From Pseudomonas fluorescens (GTDB lineage: Bacteria; Pseudomonadota; Gammaproteobacteria; Pseudomonadales; Pseudomonadaceae), in the NCBI RefSeq assembly GCF_902497775.2, contig NZ_OZ024668.1, positions 1,077,826 to 1,141,825 of the forward strand: 64,000 nucleotides of DNA. The letters run 5' to 3'. A model generated the notes under the pieces. That model did not search any database. It saw nothing but the letters and a program-made list of their open reading frames with translations, and was not told the DNA's origin. Below are positions 58,385-64,000 of the stretch, one piece after another; the stretch's first letter is position 1; each line of letters begins with the position of its first letter. Made by a program: the position numbers and the translations under genes.

Positions 58385-59154
58385 TCGACTGGTCGGTGGG
58401 CGACAGCAGCCATAACGGCCGCGTCGCCCTGGTCACCGGGGCGGCGCGGGGCATTGGCCTGGGCATTGCTGCCTGGCTGATCAGCGAAGGCTGGCAGGTG
58501 GTGCTTACCGACCTCGACCGTGCCCGTGGCGCAAAAGTGGCCAAGGTGCTTGGCGACAACGCCTGGTTCGTCGGCATGGATGTCGCCGACGAAACCCAGG
58601 TGATGACCGGCGTTGCCGAGGTGCTGGGCCAGTTTGGCCGGCTCGACGCCCTGGTGTGCAATGCGGCGATTGCCGACCCGCACAACACCACCCTCGAAAG
58701 CCTGAGCCTGGCGCACTGGAACCGGGTGCTGGCGGTCAACCTCGGTGGCCCGATGCTGCTGGCCAAGCACTGTGCGCCGTACCTGCGCGCCCATTGCGGG
58801 GCGATCGTCAACCTGGCCTCTACCCGTGCTGCGCAATCGGAACCCGACACCGAGGCCTATGCCGCGAGCAAGGGCGGGCTGCTGGCCCTGACCCATGCCC
58901 TGGCCATGAGCCTGGGCCCGGAGATTCGCGTCAATGCGGTAAGCCCTGGCTGGATCGATGCCCGTGATCCTGCCCAGCGCCGTGCCGAGCCCCTGAGCGA
59001 AGCCGACCATGCCCAGCATCCGGCGGGCAGGGTAGGGACGGTGGAAGATGTGGCGGCGATGGTGGCCTGGTTGCTGTCGCGCAATGCCGGATTCGTCACC
59101 GGCCAGGAATTCGTGGTCGACGGTGGTATGACCAAGAAGATGATCTACAAGTAA
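58381..59154 (+). CDS. short-chain dehydrogenase/reductase
   Basis: The 257-residue SDR has the cofactor motif [14 protein letters not shown] in the NNAG position, Ser in NLASTRAAQ, and YAASK, so the catalytic set is complete. The acidic TDLDR after beta-2 suggests NAD(H) rather than NADP(H). Substrate unknown. It starts at a GTG overlapping metZ by four bases and is thus translationally coupled to methionine synthesis, an arrangement I recall from other pseudomonads. Confidence 0.88.
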   Translation: MIDWSVGDSSHNGRVALVTGAARGIGLGIAAWLISEGWQVVLTDLDRARGAKVAKVLGDNAWFVGMDVADETQVMTGVAEVLGQFGRLDALVCNAAIADPHNTTLESLSLAHWNRVLAVNLGGPMLLAKHCAPYLRAHCGAIVNLASTRAAQSEPDTEAYAASKGGLLALTHALAMSLGPEIRVNAVSPGWIDARDPAQRRAEPLSEADHAQHPAGRVGTVEDVAAMVAWLLSRNAGFVTGQEFVVDGGMTKKMIYK

Positions 59155-59198
59155 CACTGCTTTTTTTGCCCTTTTTGAAAAAAACTTCAACGGGGGTA

Positions 59199-59227
59199 TT
59201 GACTTAGGTTCGATACCTGCGTAAATT
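59199..59227 (+). promoter_or_regulatory. promoter of the Val/Asp tRNA cluster
   Basis: TTGACT (59199-59204) and TAAATT (59222-59227) are separated by 17 bases and lie 23 bases before tRNA-Val. A T- and A-rich stretch (59159-59190) precedes the -35. Confidence 0.75.
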
Positions 59228-59249
59228 TCGCCACCTCAGCGAAGCACAC

Positions 59250-59325
59250 GGGTGATTAGCTCAGCCGGGAGAGCATCTGCCTTACAAGCAGAGGGTCGGC
59301 GGTTCGATCCCGTCATCACCCACCA
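59250..59325 (+). tRNA. tRNA-Val (TAC)
   Basis: The 76 bases begin GGGTGATTAGCTCAGCCGGG, have the anticodon loop CTTACAA (anticodon TAC), and end ATCACCCACCA with encoded CCA and a perfect acceptor stem. Confidence 0.97.
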
Positions 59326-59401
59326 CTTCCTGAGATGTTCCTGACCCGACACTTTCGCAAGAAGGTGTTACCAGAGAGGAACCGGACGCAAGTCCATATG
59401 C

Positions 59402-59478
59402 GCAGCGGTAGTTCAGTCGGTTAGAATACCGGCCTGTCACGCCGGGGGTCGCGGGTTCGAGTCCCGTCCGCTGCGCCA
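59402..59478 (+). tRNA. tRNA-Asp (GTC), copy 1
   Basis: The 77 bases begin GCAGCGGTAGTTCAGTCGG, have the anticodon loop CTGTCAC (anticodon GTC) and end CCGCTGCGCCA. Identical to copies at 59576 and 59764. Confidence 0.97.
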
Positions 59479-59575
59479 CTATTTTCCAGATCGGTTTAAC
59501 GACCGGTTTGAGGTTTCAAGGCTAAGGCCTTGTAGCCAGATCCCAGTTTCAAGCGGGCGCAAGCCTGTACGATAC

Positions 59576-59652
59576 GCAGCGGTAGTTCAGTCGGTTAGAA
59601 TACCGGCCTGTCACGCCGGGGGTCGCGGGTTCGAGTCCCGTCCGCTGCGCCA
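59576..59652 (+). tRNA. tRNA-Asp (GTC), copy 2
   Basis: Identical to copy 1 over 77 bases, with encoded CCA. It is followed by a hairpin with a T-run at 59693-59718. Confidence 0.97.
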
Positions 59653-59692
59653 TCTTCGCTTCGAGGCCCTTGAACTCCTCGAAGCAACAAAG

Positions 59693-59718
59693 AGAGCGAC
59701 CTGAGGTTGCTTTTTTTG
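59693..59718 (+). terminator. terminator-like hairpin between tRNA-Asp copies 2 and 3
   Basis: AGCGACC and GGTTGCT pair (one G-U) around TGA and are followed by seven T and GTGCC. It closely resembles the terminator after copy 3, so the third tRNA-Asp may be a duplicate that carried its terminator with it. Confidence 0.7.
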
Positions 59719-59763
59719 TGCCCGAGATTTGCAGCCTTTACGCAACTCGGGTGAGCACGACAC

Positions 59764-59840
59764 GCAGCGGTAGTTCAGTCGGTTAGAATACCGGCCTGTC
59801 ACGCCGGGGGTCGCGGGTTCGAGTCCCGTCCGCTGCGCCA
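59764..59840 (+). tRNA. tRNA-Asp (GTC), copy 3
   Basis: Identical to copies 1 and 2 over 77 bases, encoded CCA. It lies beyond the hairpin at 59693, so it would depend on read-through or a promoter in the 111-base spacer. Confidence 0.97.
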
Positions 59841-59856
59841 TATTGCAGTAACAAAC

Positions 59857-59883
59857 AAAGCGCCCCTCGGGTCGCTTTTTTTG
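59857..59883 (+). terminator. terminator of the Val/Asp tRNA cluster
   Basis: AAAGCGCCCC and GGGTCGCTTT pair imperfectly and run into seven T followed by GTGCC, 17 bases after the third tRNA-Asp. Confidence 0.75.
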
Positions 59884-60015
59884 TGCCTGAATTTCGGACT
59901 CTGCAGGAGCGGCGGTGCGGCGATCCGACTTGACCCGTGATGAGGCCCGCATGATCAACATCAAATCCCTGACAACCGTTATGCTGGAGCCTCCAGTCTT
60001 CCACTGAGGTTCAGG

Positions 60016-60765
60016 ATGAACAAGCTTCAAGACTCGATCGCGGTAATCACCGGTGCCGGACGCGGCCTGGGTGCGGCCCTGGCCATCTCCCTGGCTGACG
60101 CCGGTTGCAAGGTGGTGCTCTGTGGCCGCAACGAAGCCGCGCTGGCCCAAGTCGCCGCCACCATCGAAACCCGCAGCGGCCATCTGCCGTTGACTGTCCA
60201 GGTCGACCTCGCCGACAGCGCCAGCGTCACCCGCGCTACCCAGGCCATCAGCCAGCGCTTGCCAACCATCGACCTGCTGATCAACAACGGCGCCATGTGG
60301 CTGGAGCAGAACGAAGAGGGTTATTCCCCTGAAGAGGTCCACGGCGTGATCAACGCCGCAGTCACCGGTACCTTCCTCTTCACCCAGGGCTTGCTGCCTT
60401 CCCTGCGCCGCTCTCAGCGCCCGGACATCGTCACCATAGGCTCGATCAGCGCGCTGCCCAATGCCGCCTTGCACAGCGTCTCAGTGCCGTTCTACGCCGC
60501 CAAGCAGGCTCAGCGTGCGCTGGCAGAGGGGCTGCACCAGCAGTTGGCCGGTACGCCGATCCGTTCGCTGTGCGTGCACCCGCCGTACCTGGACGATATT
60601 TCGCCGACTGAACCTGCCTGGGAGGCGGCTGCCCTGCGTCAGAAGGGCGAGCGCGGCACCAACCGTGACGTGGTCGAGGCCGTGCTGTTTGCCGTGACCC
60701 GGCCGCGGCATGTGAGCCTGTCGTCGATCGTGATCGACAGTGATGACGGCGGCCTGTTCGGCTGA
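60016..60765 (+). CDS. short-chain dehydrogenase/reductase
   Basis: The 249-residue SDR has TGAGRGLG, NNGAMW in the NNAG position, Ser in GSISALP and YAAKQ with the catalytic Tyr and Lys. The RNE after beta-2 favours NADP(H). The C-terminus is short and ends VIDSDDGGLFG, unlike the usual substrate lid. Substrate unknown. It stands alone after the tRNA cluster, with AGGTTCAGG before the ATG, and converges on the chemoreceptor gene nine bases downstream. Confidence 0.87.
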   Translation: MNKLQDSIAVITGAGRGLGAALAISLADAGCKVVLCGRNEAALAQVAATIETRSGHLPLTVQVDLADSASVTRATQAISQRLPTIDLLINNGAMWLEQNEEGYSPEEVHGVINAAVTGTFLFTQGLLPSLRRSQRPDIVTIGSISALPNAALHSVSVPFYAAKQAQRALAEGLHQQLAGTPIRSLCVHPPYLDDISPTEPAWEAAALRQKGERGTNRDVVEAVLFAVTRPRHVSLSSIVIDSDDGGLFG

Positions 60766-60773
60766 TCTGACCG

Positions 60774-62327
60774 TCAAACCCGAAAGCGCGCCACCAGTTG
60801 TTGCAGTTCGCTGCCCAGGCGCGCCAGTTCCACCGACGAGGCCGCGGTCTGCTGCGAAGCGGTTGACGACTGTTCAGCCACGTCACGCACGCTGAGCACG
60901 CTGCGGTTGATCGATTCGGCCACGCTGCTCTGCTGTTCGGCAGCGGTGGCGATCTGCAGGTTCATGCTCTGGATGCTGGTCACGGTCTGGGTGATGGCCT
61001 GCAGTTCGATACCGGCCTGATTGGCCAACGCTACCGTGCCGCCGACCTGCTGCTGGTTGGCGTGCATCATTTCGGCAGCCTTCTGCGCGCCCTGTTGCAA
61101 GGACACGATCAGCGTCTCGATCTGCGCTGTCGACTGCTGGGTACGCTGGGCCAGCCCGCGTACCTCGTCGGCCACCACGGCAAAACCGCGGCCGGCCTCG
61201 CCAGCGCGCGCTGCTTCAATGGCGGCGTTGAGGGCCAGCAGGTTGGTCTGCTCGGCAATGGCGTTGATCACCGTCATTACCGTGCCGATACGCTCGCTTT
61301 CTTCCGACAACTGACTGACCGCACTGGCCGAGTTGCCGATGTCATCGGCCAACTGGCCAATCTGGCTCAGGGCCTGTTGCACCACGCGATTGCCCTGTTT
61401 GGCCTGGCTGTCGGCCTGGCGCGTGGCTTCGCTGGCTTCTTCGGCATTGCGCGCGACTTCCTGCACGGTAGCGACCATCTCGCTCATCGCCGTGGCCACC
61501 TGGTCGGTCTCGACCTTCTGGCTGGTGATGCCGGCGCTGGTCTGTTCGGTGATGGTCGACAGCTCTTCGGCGGCGGTCGACAGCTGGCGGGTGACATGCC
61601 CGGCCTGGCCGAGCATTTCCCGCAGGTTGTTGCCGCTTTGCGCCAGGGCTTGCAACAACTGGCCGAACTCGTCGCGGCGGGGTTCGCTGGCGGTGTTGGT
61701 CAGGTCGCCTTCGCCAATGCGCCGGGCAATTTCCACGGCCTGGCGCAGCGGCTGGGTGACCTGACGGATGATCAGCGCGCTGATCAGCACGCCCAGCACC
61801 AGGGCGGCGAACAGCAGGCTGAGCATCAAGCTGCGGCTGTTGCTCGACTCCTCGGTGCTCTTCTGGTTTTGCAGGGTGATTAGCTGGTTGATCGCTTCAA
61901 GGCCCCGATGGACGTTTTCCAGCAGTTGATCGTGAAGCTTGGTCTGCAGCAGGGTGCCTCCGGTGGCCGCTTTCAGTTGCTCGAACTGCTCCAGGTATTG
62001 CTTGAGGTCGTCGCCAGTGGCTGTGAGCAAGCGCTGCGAATCGGCATCGGGCAAGGCGGCGAGGTTTTCCTCGACCAACTGTGTGGCCTGTTGATGGGCC
62101 TTGGTCAGCTGGCTGGCGAAGGTGGCGTCGCGCCGTTGCTCGAAGCTCAGTTGGGCGGCGCGCATTTCATTGAGGTTGTCGAGGATGTAATTGACCGACA
62201 CCAGGCGGTCGGCCCGTTGGGTCAGGGTGTTCAGGCTGTTGATGGCGGTAATGGCCAGCAGCGCCATCAACACCAGGATGGGCGCAAAACCGAGCAACAG
62301 CTTGATTTTCACGGAGAGGTTTTTCAC
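60774..62327 (-). CDS. methyl-accepting chemotaxis protein
   Basis: The 517-residue receptor has membrane helices at about 9-29 and 167-188 enclosing a periplasmic sensor of about 135 residues that looks all-helical (four-helix-bundle type). A HAMP domain (about 189-240) and a signalling domain with the conserved hairpin tip [26 protein letters not shown] follow. No C-terminal CheR/CheB docking pentapeptide is present; the protein ends VARFRV. The ligand cannot be predicted. It is convergent with the SDR and divergent from the DUF2242 lipoprotein gene. Confidence 0.93.
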   Translation of the reverse strand: MKNLSVKIKLLLGFAPILVLMALLAITAINSLNTLTQRADRLVSVNYILDNLNEMRAAQLSFEQRRDATFASQLTKAHQQATQLVEENLAALPDADSQRLLTATGDDLKQYLEQFEQLKAATGGTLLQTKLHDQLLENVHRGLEAINQLITLQNQKSTEESSNSRSLMLSLLFAALVLGVLISALIIRQVTQPLRQAVEIARRIGEGDLTNTASEPRRDEFGQLLQALAQSGNNLREMLGQAGHVTRQLSTAAEELSTITEQTSAGITSQKVETDQVATAMSEMVATVQEVARNAEEASEATRQADSQAKQGNRVVQQALSQIGQLADDIGNSASAVSQLSEESERIGTVMTVINAIAEQTNLLALNAAIEAARAGEAGRGFAVVADEVRGLAQRTQQSTAQIETLIVSLQQGAQKAAEMMHANQQQVGGTVALANQAGIELQAITQTVTSIQSMNLQIATAAEQQSSVAESINRSVLSVRDVAEQSSTASQQTAASSVELARLGSELQQLVARFRV

Positions 62328-62598
62328 CGAGGTAACTCCTGTCGACCTGTATGGATGGGGTGGTGGCTAGTTGCCAGCGTAGCCGTAGAATGTGCCAGGC
62401 AATAGTCGGATGGATCCGATCAACAGGTAGGGCTTGGTCGAAGTTGCTGTGGGCTTATCGACCAATGGTCAAACCCCGGCGTCAGGGGCGGTAACTGGCG
62501 CCTTGCATGAATTTTCTGCGGTGATTGGCAGGCTATGGTTTCAGCATTCCGCCGATGTGTTGCACAATAGGCACCGACCGTTTTCCTCAGGATTTGCA

Positions 62599-63471
62599 AT
62601 GTCAAAGTCAACCGTCTGCAGTGCGCTCGGGCTGGCCCTTGTGCTGGCGGGTGTTTCCGGCTGTTCTTCGAAGAAAGCTGCCATCTACGAACACGAGAAT
62701 TTCGCCGACTCGGGCACCTTCTCGCGCAGCTTTCCGGTGAGTGAAGCCGGTACCTGCGAAGCGGCGCGCCGTGCCTTGCTCAGCCAGGGCTACATCATCA
62801 CCAGCAGCGACGCTGGCCAGGTCAATGGCAACAAGAGCTTCCAGCAGACCGGCGATTCTCACCTGCAGATCAGCTTCAATGTGGTCTGCGCCCCTGACAG
62901 CGGCGACGAGCAGCGCTCGACCATGTTCGCCAACGCCCTGCAGGACCGCTACGCGCTGAAAAAATCCAACACCTCGGCCAGCCTCGGCGTGGGTGTGCTG
63001 GGTTCGGTGTCGATGCCGATCGGTTCCAGCGATGATTCGATGGTCAAGGTCGCCAGCGAGACCGTGACGTCGGCCAAGTTCTACGAGCGTTACTTCGCTC
63101 TGGTCGAAAGCTTCCTGCCCAAGGAAAACAAGAAAAAGGCCGACCCCAAGCCTGCGGCCAAGCCGGCAGTGGAGCTGGGTGTGCCGGAAACTGCGCCGGT
63201 AGCGCCACCGGCCGCCCTGGCCCCCACGCCGGCCGAAGCGCCTGCGCCAGCGGCTCCGGCGTCTGCCGTGCCGGTCAGCGAACCTGCGCCGGCCCCGGCT
63301 GCCGAGGCGCCCGCCGCGCCAGTGGTGGACGACAGCAACGGCTCGAAGCCGGTACCGCCACCGGCAGAAGCTGCGCCGATCAGCGTCCAGGACAGCAGCA
63401 CGCCGGCCGAGCCGACCCCGAGCATCGCCCCGGCAGCACCGGCCAGCAGCAGCGGGCAGGCGCCGCTGTAA
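62599..63471 (+). CDS. DUF2242 domain lipoprotein
   Basis: The 290-residue protein has a lipoprotein signal peptide ending GVSGC, lipidation site Cys22, followed by SSKK. Residues 28-180 match DUF2242 as I recall it, a family of unknown function. The last 110 residues are a Pro/Ala/Glu-rich disordered tail. The ATG at 62599 has TCAGGATT before it; the frame is open to 62434 without a signal peptide, which argues against an earlier start. The 271 bases upstream to the chemoreceptor hold no other gene. Confidence 0.85.
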   Translation: MSKSTVCSALGLALVLAGVSGCSSKKAAIYEHENFADSGTFSRSFPVSEAGTCEAARRALLSQGYIITSSDAGQVNGNKSFQQTGDSHLQISFNVVCAPDSGDEQRSTMFANALQDRYALKKSNTSASLGVGVLGSVSMPIGSSDDSMVKVASETVTSAKFYERYFALVESFLPKENKKKADPKPAAKPAVELGVPETAPVAPPAALAPTPAEAPAPAAPASAVPVSEPAPAPAAEAPAAPVVDDSNGSKPVPPPAEAAPISVQDSSTPAEPTPSIAPAAPASSSGQAPL

Positions 63472-63587
63472 ATTCAGCAGTCCCTGCTACGTTGTTTTGA
63501 TAAGCGTCATTGTCATTTTTCTTTCATCACGGCACTTTAGGCTCGTTGACGAATCAATGACATGAATGTGAAACGACGGAGCAGATG

Positions 63588-63674
63588 ATGGACGACTATC
63601 AAGAAGAACTACTCGAATACCGCGCCATTGAGCTCGACCCGGTCGAGCCCGCCGAAGACGCTACCGAGCTGTAA
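63588..63674 (+). CDS. candidate 28-residue acidic microprotein
   Basis: A short frame reads MDDYQEELLEYRAIELDPVE followed by PAEDATEL and TAA. GGAG (63578-63581) lies six bases before the ATG at 63588; an ATG one codon earlier (63585) would have only three. The peptide has 11 acidic residues and one arginine, no membrane segment. It lies 113 bases after the DUF2242 stop and ends exactly where the convergent AraC gene ends. I do not know a function; I judge it real from its good ribosome site and composition. Confidence 0.6.
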   Translation: MDDYQEELLEYRAIELDPVEPAEDATEL

Positions 63675-64000
63675 TCAGCCGGTACGCCGCTGGCTGCGGC
63701 GAAACTCCCCCGGAGTGATACCGTTCCAGCGCTTGAACGCGCGCTGAAAGGCCTCTGCCGAGGCAAACCCGAGCAAATAGGCGATCTCGCCAAAGGCCAG
63801 CTCCGTGTCGCGGATGTAGGTCATGGCCAGGTCGCGCCGGGTATCGTTGAGGATGGCGCGAAACTGCGTGCCTTCCTCGGCCAGCTTGCGCCGCAGGGTC
63901 CAGGTCGGCAGTTGCAGATGCCTGGCCACTTCCTCCAGATCCGGTTCCCGTCCGCCGTTCAGCAACGGCCCCAGCAGGTGCGCGATGCGCTCGCCCAGGC
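63675..64000 (-). CDS. AraC family transcriptional regulator, C-terminal part
   Basis: The frame is open through the right edge of the window and ends in TGA at 63675-63677, so about 108 C-terminal codons are visible and the N-terminus lies outside. The visible part holds the AraC-type double helix-turn-helix: DLEEVARHLQLPTWTLRRKL and the second helix pair FGEIAYLLGFASAEAFQRAFKRWNGITPGEFR. The LQLPTWTLRRKLAEEGTQFRAILNDTR form is typical of the OruR/ArgR-like subgroup with an N-terminal arabinose-type binding domain. Target genes are unknown. Confidence 0.93.
   Translation of the reverse strand, partial: LGERIAHLLGPLLNGGREPDLEEVARHLQLPTWTLRRKLAEEGTQFRAILNDTRRDLAMTYIRDTELAFGEIAYLLGFASAEAFQRAFKRWNGITPGEFRRSQRRTG

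Noticed and set aside
59903..59940. A third REP element after the tRNA-Asp cluster (TGCAGGAGCGGC...)
   Set aside because: Only about ten bases match the REP arm and there is no mirrored half, so the similarity is too weak.
59611..60474. An open frame of 287 codons on the minus strand through tRNA-Asp genes
   Set aside because: The peptide TGLEPATPGVTGRYSNRLNY is the reverse translation of tRNA-Asp and recurs at each copy; this is a well-known false annotation.

Overview
The window is a stretch of core chromosome from a Pseudomonas, most likely of the P. putida group. The gene order kdsB-ptp-murB-rne-rluC-HAD-sppA-maf-yceD-rpmF-plsX-fabD-fabG-acpP-fabF-pabC-mltG-tmk-holB-tatD, and later leuCD-(methyltransferase)-leuB-asd-usg-fimV-truA-trpF-accD-folC-dedD-cvpA-purF-metZ, is the one known from P. 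aeruginosa and its relatives. The DNA is GC rich, codon use looks uniform, and there are P. putida-style REP palindromes (TAGGAGCGGGCTTGCCCCGCG type). The genus is assigned from gene order and protein similarity recalled from memory; no database search was run.

Layout. 1-2000: LPS and peptidoglycan precursors (kdsB 3' part, phosphatase, murB). 2296-6232: RNase E on the minus strand with a long structured leader. 6233-18521: one almost continuous plus-strand block of RNA modification, membrane protease, ribosomal L32, fatty acid synthesis, folate, septal peptidoglycan and replication genes, interrupted only by maf on the minus strand. 18565-23770: tatD, a class V aminotransferase divergent from a TetR regulator, then a MoaA paralogue with a DUF4823 lipoprotein and a DUF1285 protein. 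23891-31800: tRNA-Asn, aromatic aminotransferase, LexA-controlled uvrB, an EmrAB-type efflux pair and gltX. 32080-32559: two tandem tRNA-Ala/tRNA-Glu pairs behind a near-consensus promoter. 32737-36193: TetR/hydrolase/thioesterase cassette, dusC, and the small heat-shock gene ibpA with a sigma32-like promoter and a ROSE-like thermometer hairpin. 36582-40824: a five-PAS GGDEF-EAL protein and a LysR regulator. 40955-59154: leucine, lysine/methionine/threonine, tRNA pseudouridine, tryptophan, fatty acid, folate, purine and methionine genes. 59250-59840: tRNA-Val and three tRNA-Asp. 60016-64000: an SDR, a chemoreceptor, a DUF2242 lipoprotein, a candidate 28-residue acidic microprotein and the end of an AraC regulator.

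How the genes work together. plsX-fabD-fabG-acpP-fabF feed acyl-ACP to phospholipid and fatty acid synthesis, and accD further on supplies malonyl-CoA. The leu cluster makes leucine; asd feeds lysine, threonine and methionine, the last using metZ. murB, mltG, the SPOR protein and fimV act at the cell envelope.

No CRISPR array, prophage, insertion sequence, rRNA gene or clear defence island was found. The window is ordinary core genome and I see no convincing new multi-gene system. The points most worth a second look are regulatory or small: a candidate microprotein (63588), a nearly leaderless yceD promoter (9550), the ibpA thermometer (35722), perfect hairpins in the rne leader, a 246-bp palindromic intergenic element (1997), AATATTAT operator repeats before a TetR gene (32691), the MoaA/DUF4823/DUF1285 group, and a missing pilZ between holB and tatD.
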